Positions 18,405 through 28,210 of a DNA stretch of 64,000 nucleotides are shown here, in pieces. The position numbers and the translations under genes are program-made. The stretch is from the NCBI GenBank assembly GCA_035627375.1, contig DASPLX010000054.1, positions 1 through 64,000 of the forward strand. The letters are read 5' to 3'. This stretch comes from DASPLX01 sp035627375. GTDB lineage: Bacteria; Pseudomonadota; Gammaproteobacteria; Burkholderiales; Burkholderiaceae_D. Below the pieces are notes generated by a model, which did no database searches, had not been told where the DNA came from, and was given only the letters and a program-made list of their open reading frames with translations. Positions within the stretch are counted from its first letter, which is position 1; every line of letters begins with the position of its first letter.

Positions 18405-19370
18405 ATGCTCATCAATTGCGTCGTCTACCAGGATGGAAAAAAACTCGGCGATATACCGGTCCAGGACATCAGCGACTATCTGGCCCGCCCGGGTTGTTTC
18501 GTCTGGGTGGCGCTGCGCGATGCGGGGCCGGAGGAACTCGAACAGTTGAAGGCGGAATTCGACCTCCACGAGCTGGCGGTCGAGGACGCGCATCACGGCC
18601 ACCAGCGGCCCAAGATCGAGGAATATGGCGATTCGCTGTTCGCGGTCGTCCATACCGTGGAGTATGCCGCCGGCGAGCTGCTCGCCGGCGAGGTCAACAT
18701 CTTTGTCGAGAAAAACTATGTCCTGTCGGTGCGCAATCGCAGCCGCCAGGATTTCCTGGGCGTCCGCGCGCGCTGCGAGCGCGAACCGCATCTGCTCAAG
18801 CAAGGGCCGGCCTTCGTGTTCTACGCCTTGATGGATGCCGTGGTCGACCGCTACTTCCCGGTGGTCGACGCCCTGGAATCGGAGCTCGAGGCGATCGAGG
18901 AGCAGATATTCGCTAAGGGCGCGGCCCAAGCCAACATCGAGCGGTTGTATGAACTCAAGCGCAAGGTCATGCGGCTGCGGCATGCGGTGGCGCCGTTGAT
19001 GGAAGCCGCCGCCAAGCTGCACGGGGGACGGGTGCCGGCGATATGCGCCAATACCCAGGAGTATTTCCGCGACGTGTACGACCATCTTTGCCGCATCAAC
19101 ACATCGGTCGATGCGATCCGCGACACCATCAGCACGGCGATCCAGGTCAACCTGTCGATGGTGACCATCGAGGAAAGCGAAGTGAACAAGCGGCTCGCGG
19201 CCTGGGCGGCGATCTTCGCGGTCGCCACGTCGTTCGCGGGAATCTGGGGCATGAATTTCGATGTCATGCCCGAGCTCAAATGGCAATACGGCTATCCGCT
19301 CGCCCTCGGGCTGATCGGTTCGACTTGCGGCTATCTGTACTACCGTTTTCGCAAAGCGCGCTGGTTGTGA
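18405..19370 (+). CDS. corA: CorA-family magnesium/cobalt transporter
   Basis: A 321-residue divalent cation channel. The soluble N-terminal domain is cytoplasmic, with VWVALRDAGPEELEQLK and HPKIEEYGD-like segments. A long stalk helix (about residues 200-265) leads to two C-terminal membrane helices. The signature GMN sits in IWGMNFDVMPELKWQYGYP between them, and the protein ends in the basic tail YYRFRKARWL. AGGAGGAA lies seven bases before the ATG, one of the best ribosome-binding sites in the window. It is 49 bases after the acylase stop. Confidence 0.95.
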   Translation: MLINCVVYQDGKKLGDIPVQDISDYLARPGCFVWVALRDAGPEELEQLKAEFDLHELAVEDAHHGHQRPKIEEYGDSLFAVVHTVEYAAGELLAGEVNIFVEKNYVLSVRNRSRQDFLGVRARCEREPHLLKQGPAFVFYALMDAVVDRYFPVVDALESELEAIEEQIFAKGAAQANIERLYELKRKVMRLRHAVAPLMEAAAKLHGGRVPAICANTQEYFRDVYDHLCRINTSVDAIRDTISTAIQVNLSMVTIEESEVNKRLAAWAAIFAVATSFAGIWGMNFDVMPELKWQYGYPLALGLIGSTCGYLYYRFRKARWL

Positions 19371-19391
19371 GCTCCGCAGCGCCACATCCGC

Positions 19392-20795
19392 TCAATGCTG
19401 CGCGGCCGCCGGCCGCATGATCTCCTGCCCTTCGGGCAGGACTTCGCGTTGGACGACGCGCAAGTACCAGAACAGCCCGATCGCCACGAGCGCGAGGCTG
19501 GTGCTGTTGCCGATCCAGAATCCCGATGCGCCGCGCAGCGCCGGCGGCATGATGCCGAACGGATCGAGGCCGATCAGGTAGCCGCCGCCGAGGCCGACGC
19601 CCCACAGGGCGAAGGCATAGATCAGGGTCGGCACGACGACGATCTTGTAGGCGCGCAGCACGAACGCCGTCGTCACCTGGATGGCGTCGAGCAATTGATA
19701 GAAGGCGATGAACATGAAGAGCGGCAGGGCGGCGGCCATGATCGCCGGATCGGGCGTGTAGGCGCGCACGATCAGGCCGCGCGCGAACCAGACGGTGCAG
19801 CCGATGACGATCGACAGGCTCGCCGCCAGCAGGATGCCGCTGTTGCCGATGCGCTTCGCCTCCTGCATCCGGCGCGCGCCCACCGCATGCGCGGTGAGCG
19901 TCGCGGTGGCATTCGCGATCGCCAGCGGCAGCATGTAGAGCAGGGTGCCGAAGTTGGCGGTGATCTGGTGGCCGGAGACCGGGATCTCGCCGAGACGGGC
20001 GATGAAAACCGCCATGAAAGTGAAGGCCGTCACCTCGATCAGGTAGCTGAGTCCCATCGGGATGCCGAGTCTCAGCAGCGCGCGTTGCGCCTTCCAGTCC
20101 GGCAGGACGAAGCCGCCGCCGAACAGCGAGAACTTGTCGTAGAACGGGGAAGTGCGCAGCACCAGCCAGCCGGCCAGCAAGGTCAGCCAGGACACGATGG
20201 CCGTCGCGATGGCGGCGCCGGGGCCGCCGAATGCCGGCAAACCGAGGCCGCCGAAGATGAACAAGGCGTTGAGCGGGATTTTCAGCAGCAGCGCGCCGAC
20301 ATGGATCGCCATCACGATCTTGGGCCGCGCAAGCGCGTTGTTGAGGCCGGAAAAGACGCGGAACCCGAGCGTCGCCGGCAAGGCGATCGCCAGGATCTGC
20401 AGATACAGCGTCGCCTTGGCGTTCAGTTCGGGCGAAGCATGCGCCAGCGACAGGAACGGCTGCGGAAACAGCAGTACGAGCGCGCCGAGCAGCGACAGGA
20501 AGACCGCCAGCCACGCGCCTTGCTTGACCTCCACGCCGATCGCCTGGTAGCGCTTGGCGCCGAACAACTGGCTGATGGCCGGCGACAGCGCCTGCAGGAC
20601 GCCGTGGCCGCCGACGAAGACGCTGACATAGATCGACGAGCCCACCGCGAGCGCCGCCAGGTCGGTAGCCGAGTAGCGGGACGTCATCGCCGTATCGAGC
20701 ACACCGTTGGCGATCACCGCCAGCTGGCCGATCAGGATCGGCCACGCCAGGGCGGCGATGCGCTTGACCGGATGGCGGGATTCGGCGGCGTCCAT
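19392..20795 (-). CDS. MATE-family multidrug/cation antiporter
   Basis: A 467-residue inner-membrane exporter with about twelve hydrophobic segments in two related halves. The MatE pattern is clear: AWPILIGQLAVIANGVLDTAM at the N-terminus (split here at the family TM1), GLNNALARPKIVM and GGPGAAIATAIVSWLT in the first half, and GIPMGLSYLIEVTAFTFMAV opening the second half. It would extrude drugs or metabolites using Na or H gradients. Its ATG shares one base with the stop of the upstream glycosyltransferase (TGATG), so the two are coupled, although no common function is obvious. Confidence 0.93.
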   Translation of the reverse strand: MDAAESRHPVKRIAALAWPILIGQLAVIANGVLDTAMTSRYSATDLAALAVGSSIYVSVFVGGHGVLQALSPAISQLFGAKRYQAIGVEVKQGAWLAVFLSLLGALVLLFPQPFLSLAHASPELNAKATLYLQILAIALPATLGFRVFSGLNNALARPKIVMAIHVGALLLKIPLNALFIFGGLGLPAFGGPGAAIATAIVSWLTLLAGWLVLRTSPFYDKFSLFGGGFVLPDWKAQRALLRLGIPMGLSYLIEVTAFTFMAVFIARLGEIPVSGHQITANFGTLLYMLPLAIANATATLTAHAVGARRMQEAKRIGNSGILLAASLSIVIGCTVWFARGLIVRAYTPDPAIMAAALPLFMFIAFYQLLDAIQVTTAFVLRAYKIVVVPTLIYAFALWGVGLGGGYLIGLDPFGIMPPALRGASGFWIGNSTSLALVAIGLFWYLRVVQREVLPEGQEIMRPAAAQH

Positions 20796-22513
20796 CAGTT
20801 CACCCGCCGGTAGAGGCGGAAACGTTCATCGCGGTCCGAACTGCGGCCGCCTTCCCATTGCAGCCGCCATTCGCCCTGGCCGAAGGCGTGCGGTCTCCTG
20901 TCGTTGCGCTTGCCCGAGACACTATCCTGCAGCAGCAGATAATCGCAGCGCGTGTCGTCGAATTGGGCGAACGGCACGCGGCCGAAATAGGCGAAGGATG
21001 CGCGTTGCGCCGGGCCGACGTTGCTGTCGACGCACTTGGCGCCGGCCGGCAATTGCTGGCCGATCTGGCGCGCGACGGCGGCGTAGCTCTTGCGGTAGTC
21101 GGCCCATGACAGGGCAAGCGTCATCAGCAGCAGCCAGCACAGGATCACGCCGCCCGAGGACAGCACGACGGCGCGCCACAATACCGAGGGCCGCCGCGCC
21201 ACGCGCCAACGCACGACGAAGATCCACCCGACCGACGCGGCGACGGCGACGAACGTCGCGAACGGGCGGAATTCCGGCGTGAAACCCGGCGCCAGCTTGA
21301 ACGCATTCTTCGCCAATCCCGCCGGCCAGCCGGTTTGCGTGGCCAGCCAGTACATCCAGATGGCGAGGGCGAAGGCGGTCAGCGCCATGACCGAATACCA
21401 GTCGACGGCATTGATCGCGCCGCGCTTCATCGTCGGCAAGCCGAAGGCGGCCAGGATGGCGAGCGGCGGCAGCCAGGGCAGGAGCAGGACTTCCTCGGAA
21501 TGCGGGTTGAGCAGCACCAGCAGGGCGAGCGGAACGAAGAAGCACAGCGGCAATTCAATGTGGAGCGGGCGGTTCTGGCGGCGCCAGGCATAGACCGCCC
21601 AGCCGGCGAAGGGCCAGGCCGGCCAGGAAAACCAGATGCCGGTCTTGACGAAGTAACCCAGGGTCGCCAGCGACGGCAGGCCGATCTGGCGATAATTCCA
21701 GCCCATCCAGGCATCGAACGGCGAACTGTTGAACGGCCGCATCTGGCTGCAGACTGCGATCCAGGCGAAGGCGATCAGGAGCGCGGCCGGAAACGCGATG
21801 CCGAGAACGCGGGTCAGCAGCTTGCGATCGCGGCGCGCGGCCAGCACGGCCAAGCCTGCCAGCAACGCCAGCGGCACGACCCAGCCGCGCGTCAGGACCA
21901 GCGCGCCGAGGCCGAATCCCAGCATGAGCGCCGTGCGCACGGAACCCGATTCGAACAGGCGTACCGCGCAATAGAAAGAGTAGGCGACGAGGGAGATCTG
22001 CAGCGCCCCCGGCATGGTCATGTGGCTGTGCGGAAGCAGGCCGAGGCAGCCGAGGTAGATCAGCAAGGCGCCGTCGGCCAGGGTGCGGCCGTAATCCCGC
22101 GGTTCCGGCTGTCCGCCGAAAGCCAGTTTCAACGGCTGCGCCTCCGGTCGCCGGCCGAGCAGATAGGTGGCATACCAGACCGACAGCGAGCCGAGCAGGA
22201 AGAAGCCGATCGTGGCGAAACGCGCCGCCATGAAATCGCCGAACAGCCAGCCGAACAGCTTGATGCACAACGCGCCGAGCCAGAAGGTCAGCGGCCCCTG
22301 TTCCGGCATCGGCAAGCCGACGATATGCGGCCATAGCCAGTCGTCCATGCCGCCGTGCGCCATGGTCCACATGATGCCGAAGCCGGCCGCATCCTCCTTC
22401 CAGGGATCGCGTCCGACCAGACCTGGGAGGATGTACAGCAGGCACAGCGCGAACAGGCCCCAGCGTGGAAGTGCGTTCGTCGCGGAGGCAGGAAGGCGGA
22501 CGGGTTTCATCAA
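20795..22513 (-). CDS. ArnT/PMT-like membrane glycosyltransferase
   Basis: A 572-residue polytopic membrane protein. Its N-terminal region has the GT39/GT83 layout: an early acidic loop GLVGRDPWKEDAAGFGIMW after TM1, then PMPEQGPLTFWLGALCIKL and a long series of membrane helices to about residue 460. A C-terminal soluble part carries GAKCVDSNVGPAQRASFAYF. Such enzymes move sugars from polyprenyl phosphate to lipid A or protein on the periplasmic face. The acceptor is unknown. It is the first gene of a two-gene unit with the MATE exporter. Confidence 0.88.
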   Translation of the reverse strand: MMKPVRLPASATNALPRWGLFALCLLYILPGLVGRDPWKEDAAGFGIMWTMAHGGMDDWLWPHIVGLPMPEQGPLTFWLGALCIKLFGWLFGDFMAARFATIGFFLLGSLSVWYATYLLGRRPEAQPLKLAFGGQPEPRDYGRTLADGALLIYLGCLGLLPHSHMTMPGALQISLVAYSFYCAVRLFESGSVRTALMLGFGLGALVLTRGWVVPLALLAGLAVLAARRDRKLLTRVLGIAFPAALLIAFAWIAVCSQMRPFNSSPFDAWMGWNYRQIGLPSLATLGYFVKTGIWFSWPAWPFAGWAVYAWRRQNRPLHIELPLCFFVPLALLVLLNPHSEEVLLLPWLPPLAILAAFGLPTMKRGAINAVDWYSVMALTAFALAIWMYWLATQTGWPAGLAKNAFKLAPGFTPEFRPFATFVAVAASVGWIFVVRWRVARRPSVLWRAVVLSSGGVILCWLLLMTLALSWADYRKSYAAVARQIGQQLPAGAKCVDSNVGPAQRASFAYFGRVPFAQFDDTRCDYLLLQDSVSGKRNDRRPHAFGQGEWRLQWEGGRSSDRDERFRLYRRVN

Positions 22514-22564
22514 GAAGAGGTCTGATCGTTTTTATATGGTCCGGGCGCTATTGTGCCGGAAAGC

Positions 22565-22671
22565 GAAGCTTCAGTGGAGGCTAACTTGCATAGCAAGTTA
22601 AGCAGCGCAAGCTGCGGCCGGAACTAAATCGAAGCTTTAGCGGAGGCCAGCTTGCGCGGCAAATCAGGCGA
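22565..22671. repeat. Diverged direct repeat pair with internal hairpins
   Basis: The 324-base gap between the glycosyltransferase and rpmE contains two adjacent related units, 22565-22607 and 22631-22671 (GAAGCTTYAGYGGAGGCY... consensus). Of the first 41 aligned positions about 12 differ, all of them transitions. Unit 1 contains hairpins AACTTGC/GCAAGTT (22583-22599) and GCAGC/GCTGC (22602-22615). It looks like a decayed repetitive extragenic element. The rest of the gap to 22792 shows nothing. Confidence 0.5.
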
Positions 22672-22792
22672 GGTTGATTGCGGCTGAGGCCAAGCAGCGT
22701 AGGGTGCGAATGTGGCCGCAAAGAATGTAGGCGTTTCGGCGGCATGGGCGCGTGAAACGGAAGACGAGTCGGGATGACGGTTCCCGGAAATG

Positions 22793-22817
22793 AAAAAGGC
22801 AGCCGAAGCTGCCTTTT
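22793..22817 (-). terminator. Intrinsic terminator of rpmE
   Basis: AAAAAGGCAGC-CGAA-GCTGCCTTTT is a perfect stem with a stable tetraloop and a T-run on the minus strand, 20 bases after the rpmE stop. Confidence 0.9.
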
Positions 22818-22837
22818 CGATGCAAAGCGGCGGGAAA

Positions 22838-23104
22838 TCAGCCTGCTGCTTGGGTCTTCGAACCGCGGTTGCCGAACTTCTGGCGGAATTTCTCGACGCG
22901 GCCGGCCGTATCGACGATCTTGTGCTTGCCGGTGTAGAACGGGTGCGACTCGGCGGAGACTTCAATCTTCACCAGCGGGTATTCCTTGCCTTCGAAGTTG
23001 ATGGTTTCCTTGGTCTGGATGGTCGAACGCGTGATGAATTTGAAGTCGTTGGACATGTCTTGGAACACGACTTCGCGATATTCGGGATGGATGCCTTCTT
23101 TCAT
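22838..23104 (-). CDS. rpmE2: 50S ribosomal protein L31 type B
   Basis: An 88-residue ribosomal protein. MKEGIHPEYREVVFQDMS, TRSTIQTKETI and SHPFYTGKHKIVDTAGRVEKF are diagnostic of L31. It lacks the four zinc-binding cysteines of the type A form, making it the zinc-independent C- paralogue often used as the sole L31 in Burkholderiales or induced in zinc starvation. The start at 23104 is the normal L31 N-terminus; a longer frame upstream is spurious. Its terminator follows the stop. Confidence 0.96.
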   Translation of the reverse strand: MKEGIHPEYREVVFQDMSNDFKFITRSTIQTKETINFEGKEYPLVKIEVSAESHPFYTGKHKIVDTAGRVEKFRQKFGNRGSKTQAAG

Positions 23105-23285
23105 TTCTGCCTCAAAAAGTTTGGTAGCCAATCGCCACTTCGTCGGTCCTTGCTGCTTCTCGACCCGATTGCCGATCACTTGCCGGTTTGGAAAAACGGG
23201 AATTATATAATGAAATCAGGGATCTGGGATGATTTTGGTGGCCTGAGGGATATGCGCTGCCCGGTCGGTGGATCGTCATCATCCA

Positions 23286-23309
23286 CGGAGCGGCTCGCAA
23301 GCCGCTCCG
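23286..23309. terminator. Hairpin between rpmE and rho
   Basis: CGGAGCGGCT and AGCCGCTCCG form a perfect 10-base stem around CGCA. It lies 89 bases beyond the rho stop and has no T-run, so its role in ending rho transcription is tentative. The rest of 23105-23397 shows no gene. Confidence 0.45.
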
Positions 23310-23397
23310 GTTCCGCGGGCCCATGTCGCGGCCTGCATGCCGCAACGGCTTCGCAGGCGTCGCGCATGCGTGGCGAATTCCCTGGTACGTCCCCGCT

Positions 23398-24660
23398 TTA
23401 CCCGCCCCTGCGCATCATCTCGAAGAATTCGGCGTTGTTCTTGGTCGCCTTCATCTTGTCGAGGATGAATTCCATCGCTTCGATCTCATCCATGTTGTAG
23501 ATCAGCTTGCGCAGGATCCAGATCTTCTGGAGGATGTCCGGCTTGATCAGGAGTTCTTCGCGGCGGGTGCCGGACTTGTTGAGGTTGATGGACGGATAGA
23601 CGCGCTTCTCGGCCAGGCGGCGTTCGAGATGCACTTCCATGTTGCCGGTGCCCTTGAATTCCTCGTAGATCACGTCGTCCATGCGGCTGCCGGTTTCGAT
23701 CAGGGCGGTCGCGATGATGGTCAGCGAGCCGCCTTCCTCGATGTTGCGGGCGGCGCCGAAGAAGCGTTTCGGACGCTGCAGGGCGTTGGCGTCGACGCCG
23801 CCGGTCAACACCTTGCCGGAAGCCGGGATCACGGTGTTGTAGGCGCGCGCCAGGCGGGTGATCGAATCGAGCAAGATCACGACGTCTTTCTTCATTTCCA
23901 CCAGGCGCTTGGCTTTCTCGAGCACCATCTCGGCCACCTGCACGTGGCGCGTCGCCGGTTCGTCGAAGGTGGAGGCGACAACTTCGCCGCGCACCGAGCG
24001 CTGCATTTCCGTCACTTCCTCGGGACGTTCGTCGATCAGCAGGACGATCAGCGTGGTATCGGGGTGATTGGTCGTGATCGCGTGCGCGATATGCTGCAGC
24101 ATCACGGACTTGCCGGACTTCGGCGACGCCACCAGCAGGCCGCGCTGACCCTTGCCGATCGGCGCGATCATGTCGATGATGCGGCCGGTGATGTTTTCCT
24201 CGCCGCGCATGTCGCGCTCGAGATTCAGGACCTTGTTCGGATGCAGCGGCGTGAGGTTCTCGAACAGGATCTTGTGCTTGGACGCTTCCGGCGGCTCGCC
24301 GTTGACCTTGTCCACCTTGACCAGCGCGAAATAGCGCTCGCCATCCTTGGGAGTACGCACTTCACCTTCGATCGAGTCGCCGGTGTGCAAGTTGAAACGG
24401 CGAATCTGCGAGGGCGAGATATAGATGTCGTCGGTCGACGCCATGTAGGAGGCATCGGGGGAGCGCAGGAAGCCGAAGCCGTCGGGCAGGACTTCGAGGG
24501 CGCCGTCGCCGAAAATCTGTTCGCCTGATTTCGCGCGCTTCTTGAGGATCGCGAACATCAGCTCCTGTTTGCGCATACGCGCGGCGTTTTCGATATCGAG
24601 GCCGATCGCCATCTCCAGGAGGGCCGATACGTGCAACGCCTTGAGTTCGGATAAGTGCAT
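23398..24660 (-). CDS. rho: Transcription termination factor Rho
   Basis: A 420-residue RNA-dependent ATPase helicase that ends transcription. The N-terminal domain (MHLSELKALHVSALLEMA) and the cold-shock RNA-binding domain (LPDGFGFLRSPDASYM, DDIYISPSQIRRFNL) are followed by the ATPase core: P-loop ASPKSGKSVML, LLIDERPEEVTEM, LLDSITRLARAYN and the R-loop TGGVDANALQRPKRFFGAAR. Length and sequence are standard for Betaproteobacteria. It lies downstream of trxA on the same strand, a classic neighbour pair. Confidence 0.98.
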   Translation of the reverse strand: MHLSELKALHVSALLEMAIGLDIENAARMRKQELMFAILKKRAKSGEQIFGDGALEVLPDGFGFLRSPDASYMASTDDIYISPSQIRRFNLHTGDSIEGEVRTPKDGERYFALVKVDKVNGEPPEASKHKILFENLTPLHPNKVLNLERDMRGEENITGRIIDMIAPIGKGQRGLLVASPKSGKSVMLQHIAHAITTNHPDTTLIVLLIDERPEEVTEMQRSVRGEVVASTFDEPATRHVQVAEMVLEKAKRLVEMKKDVVILLDSITRLARAYNTVIPASGKVLTGGVDANALQRPKRFFGAARNIEEGGSLTIIATALIETGSRMDDVIYEEFKGTGNMEVHLERRLAEKRVYPSINLNKSGTRREELLIKPDILQKIWILRKLIYNMDEIEAMEFILDKMKATKNNAEFFEMMRRGG

Positions 24661-24845
24661 AGTCTTAAAGAGTGGCCCGGACGGGCTCTAACAAGGTGGG
24701 GGAGGGAACTGCGGTGAAAGTTCTTTTTATTGATGGACGAAGCGCAGGTCTTCGTCTCGTCTCCGTATTTTACGAGAGGGTTCGCGCGAGCGCCAGTCCT
24801 CCCGCAAAAATCGACGGCGCTGCGAGCGCATCGCCGTCGCAGGCA

Positions 24846-25172
24846 TCAGATATTGCTGTCGATGAACGAGGTCAGTTGGCCTTTTGCCATGGCGCCGACT
24901 TTTTGCGCCGCCGGCACGCCGTTCTTGAACAGGATCAGCGTCGGGATGCCGCGGATGCCGAACTTGGCCGGCACGGCCTGGTTGGCGTCGACGTCCATCT
25001 TGGCGATCTGCAGCTTGCCGTCGTATTCCTTGGCCACTTCTTCCAGGATCGGGGCAATCATCTTGCAGGGACCGCACCATTCGGCCCAGAAGTCCACCAG
25101 GACCGGTTTGTCGGATTTCAGTACGTCCGATTCGAACGATGCGTCGGAAATGTGTTTGATGTTTTCGCTCAT
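24846..25172 (-). CDS. trxA: Thioredoxin
   Basis: A 108-residue cytoplasmic dithiol reductase. The active site is WAEWCGPCKMIAP at about residues 28-40, and the cis-proline segment RGIPTLILFKNG is present near residue 75. It begins MSENIKHISDASFESDVLK. The trxA-rho order with a gap of 185 bases matches many Proteobacteria. It is divergent from the AddB-like gene. Confidence 0.97.
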   Translation of the reverse strand: MSENIKHISDASFESDVLKSDKPVLVDFWAEWCGPCKMIAPILEEVAKEYDGKLQIAKMDVDANQAVPAKFGIRGIPTLILFKNGVPAAQKVGAMAKGQLTSFIDSNI

Positions 25173-25495
25173 GGTTTTCTCAAACGAGGGGGAAAGTCAA
25201 AAATCAGCGCCGAATCCTGCTGTCGACGTCGCCGCGATGTTACTCCGCGCTGTTACTGGGAAATGGAGGCGTCGTGCACAAACTTCAAGGCTGGCACTGT
25301 GCAACAAGAGGTAGTGCGGCGGGAAATTGGGCAAATCATAACGCATTTTCATAAAAAGTGTAGCCGGGCCGGTCAATTTGCCGCTGCCTGGCGGCCATTT
25401 TCATGATGCCTCGCATAAAATGCAGGGCGGAAAGCGCTGACAATCTTTCCATCGTTCCGCACTTTTCGTCATCGTTCCGCTTTCGCCGAGTTCGC
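25173..25495. other. Divergent intergenic region between trxA and addB
   Basis: This stretch of 323 bases must hold the trxA promoter (minus) and the addB promoter (plus). An AT-rich patch lies at about 25321-25365. I see no RNA gene, hairpin terminator or recognisable operator in it. Confidence 0.5.
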
Positions 25496-28210
25496 ATGCT
25501 CCATTCTCCCGTACCGATCAAGCCGTGCGCCGTGTTTTGGGACGAAGTCGCGCGTATCGTGCAAAGGAGCGAATTGCTGTCCGCTGACGGCCGGCCCTGC
25601 ACGCGGGATTTTTCGGCCGTACGCATCCTGGTGCCGACCATGGCGCATGTGCAGCAGCTGAGAACGGCCTTTGCGGCGCGGATGGCCGAGGCTCCCGCCG
25701 GCATTCCCGCAAGCCCCCCTGCAGGCGTCTTCATTCCGCCGCGCATCACGACGCTCGGCGCGTGGTTGGCCTTGCAACCGCCGGTCAAGCCGGCGGGCGA
25801 TGCCGAGCGCCTGATGTCGTTGTATGCCGTGCTGCGCCAGCAGGCCTGGCTCAAGAAACTGTTCTCCGCGCGCCGCAATACCGATCTGCTGCCGCTGGCC
25901 CGCACGCTGCTGACGCTGTGCGATGAACTGACGCAAGCCTTGTTCCCGCTGCTCAGGAGCGTGCCCGATGCCGCGGATGAACGCTGGCAGGCGGCGCTGG
26001 CCCACATGTCGCCCGCCGCGCGCGAACTCCTGTCCGACGAGACGCAGATGGTGTGGTCGATCTGGAAGAGCCTGCTCGACGAGCGCGATCCGCATGTCGT
26101 CCGATTCGCTCAGTTGCAGCGCCTGGCCGAACAAGCGGACGAGGCGCTGGTCTGGGTGTCGCCGGTCGCGCCCGATCCGTTCGAGGAAGCTTTCCTCGCC
26201 GCGTATGCCGGACGGCGGCCGGTGCTTCCCATCACGCTCGATTGGCGCGGCCGCACGCTGGAATCCATCTACCTCCAGGCCTGGCCGGACTTGGCGGAGG
26301 ACGGCGCGTTGCCGGACGGGCCGTTAGCGGCCCCGGCTTCCCTGCGGCTGAGCGAGGCCAGGAATCTCGAGGACGAAGCCATACGCGGCGCCCAGACCGT
26401 GCTCGACTGGCTTGCGGCGGGAAAGTCGCGCGTCGCGGTCGTCGCCCAGGACCGCGTCGTCGCGCGCCGCATCCGCGCCTTGCTCGAGCGCGCGCGCGTC
26501 GGCGTGGCCGATGAAACCGGCTGGAAATTGTCGACCACGCGCGCGGCGGCGGCGCTGGCCGCCTGGTTCGAGACGGTCGCTTCCCGCGCCGACACCACGG
26601 CGCTGCTGGATTTCCTCAAATCGCCGTTCGTGCTGGCCGATATCGACGACAAGCCCGATCACGTGATGGTCGCCGAATTGGCCCTGCGGCGCTCCAATGT
26701 CGGCGGCGGCTGGGAGCGGATAGACGCCGCGCTCACCGATTATCCCGTCGAGCGCGAGGTGGCGGCGCGCCTGGCGCGGCAAGCGGAAAAATTCGCCGGA
26801 CAGCGCAAGAGCCTGGCGCAATGGGTGGAGACGACCTTGCAGGCGGTCGATGCGCTGGCGATGCGCGCCGAACTCGAAGCCGACCATGCCGGCGCCCAAG
26901 TGCTGGCCTTGTTCGAGACGATCGCGCGCGACTGCGCGGCGCTCGAACTGCCGTTCTCGTTCGCCGAGTGGCGCGCCTTCGTCAACCTGCAGTTCGAGTC
27001 GGCGCCGTTCGCGCCGGCGGAGGCCGACAAGCGGGTCGTCATGCTGCCGCTGAACGGCGCCCATCTGCGCGGTTTCGATGCCGTGCTGATGATCGGCGCC
27101 GATGCCGACCATCTGCCGTCCAGGCCGGTCGAGACGCTGTTCTTCGCCAACGCGGTGCGGCGCGAACTGGGCCTGGCCACGCGCGAAAGCCGCCAGCGCC
27201 AGCAGTTGCGCGATTTCGCCGAACTGCTGCTCACCAATCCCGTGGTCGTCGTGTCGTGGCAGGCGCACAAGGGCGGCGAACCGAATCCGGTCAGCCCCTG
27301 GATCGCGCGCCTGCAAATGGCGCTCGAACGCGCCGGCGCGGCGCCGCTCGCACAACACGCGGTGCATCCGCAGCCGGTGCGATTGACGCCCGAACCCGTC
27401 GCGCGTCCGGCGCCGGCGGCGCCGGAATTGCTGCCGGCGAAACTGTCCGCCAGCGGCTACAACAGCTTCGTCGCCTGCCCCTATCAATTCTTCGCGACGC
27501 GCATGCTCGGCGTGTCGGCGATCGACGACTTATCCGACCTGCCGGAAAAGCGCGATTACGGCGACTGGCTGCACGAGATCCTGCGCCAATACCACGATAC
27601 GCTGCGCGAACGGAACCTCGGCTTCGATGGGCGTTGCGATCTGATGGCGGAGATTTCGGAACGGATCTTCGAACGCGAACTGGCGAAAAGCGCCGCCGCG
27701 CTCGGCTATTACGCGCGCTGGAAAAAGACGATGCCCGCCTACGTCGCCTGGGCCGACGAGCGCGAACGGCAAGGCTGGCGCTTCGAAATCGGCGAAGCCT
27801 GGCGCGAGCGCCGGCTGTCCTGGCCGGGCGGCGAAGTCACCCTGCACGGACGCATCGACCGCATCGACGGCAACGATGCCGGCGAACGGGCGGTGCTCGA
27901 CTACAAGACGAAGAACATGACGGCGCTCCGGGATCGCTTCAAGCGGCTGGAGGATCATCAACTGGCGTTCTACGGCTTGCTGTCCGAAGAGCCGCCGGTC
28001 GCGGCGCATTACGTCGCGCTGGAGCCGGCCAAGGACCGGATCGGCGACGCCGCCGCGCCGGACTACCCGCGCTGGCAGCAGGCGCTGCAAGAGCGCATCG
28101 AGCGCGGCATGCAGGCGATTTCGCAGGGGGCGGCGCTGCCGGCGAACGGCATCGAGACCGCGTGCCGCTATTGCGACGTGCGCGGCCTGTGCCGCAAGGG
28201 GGCATGGTGA
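25496..28210 (+). CDS. addB: AddB-like PD-(D/E)XK nuclease subunit of a recombination exonuclease
   Basis: A 904-residue protein resembling the AddB half of AddAB. Residues up to about 620 are an inactivated helicase-like scaffold (RIRALLERARVGVADETGW). The C-terminal nuclease core contains RIDRIDGNDAGERAVLDYKTK, with the catalytic D and DYK. Cysteines for the iron-sulfur staple are present: VACPYQFF before the core, and CRYCDVRGLC at the extreme C-terminus. It ends double-strand-break DNA for RecA loading together with the next gene. The start at 25496 (MLHSPVPIKP) is preferred over an ATG 31 codons upstream. The last base of its stop is the first base of the addA ATG. Confidence 0.88.
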   Translation: MLHSPVPIKPCAVFWDEVARIVQRSELLSADGRPCTRDFSAVRILVPTMAHVQQLRTAFAARMAEAPAGIPASPPAGVFIPPRITTLGAWLALQPPVKPAGDAERLMSLYAVLRQQAWLKKLFSARRNTDLLPLARTLLTLCDELTQALFPLLRSVPDAADERWQAALAHMSPAARELLSDETQMVWSIWKSLLDERDPHVVRFAQLQRLAEQADEALVWVSPVAPDPFEEAFLAAYAGRRPVLPITLDWRGRTLESIYLQAWPDLAEDGALPDGPLAAPASLRLSEARNLEDEAIRGAQTVLDWLAAGKSRVAVVAQDRVVARRIRALLERARVGVADETGWKLSTTRAAAALAAWFETVASRADTTALLDFLKSPFVLADIDDKPDHVMVAELALRRSNVGGGWERIDAALTDYPVEREVAARLARQAEKFAGQRKSLAQWVETTLQAVDALAMRAELEADHAGAQVLALFETIARDCAALELPFSFAEWRAFVNLQFESAPFAPAEADKRVVMLPLNGAHLRGFDAVLMIGADADHLPSRPVETLFFANAVRRELGLATRESRQRQQLRDFAELLLTNPVVVVSWQAHKGGEPNPVSPWIARLQMALERAGAAPLAQHAVHPQPVRLTPEPVARPAPAAPELLPAKLSASGYNSFVACPYQFFATRMLGVSAIDDLSDLPEKRDYGDWLHEILRQYHDTLRERNLGFDGRCDLMAEISERIFERELAKSAAALGYYARWKKTMPAYVAWADERERQGWRFEIGEAWRERRLSWPGGEVTLHGRIDRIDGNDAGERAVLDYKTKNMTALRDRFKRLEDHQLAFYGLLSEEPPVAAHYVALEPAKDRIGDAAAPDYPRWQQALQERIERGMQAISQGAALPANGIETACRYCDVRGLCRKGAW

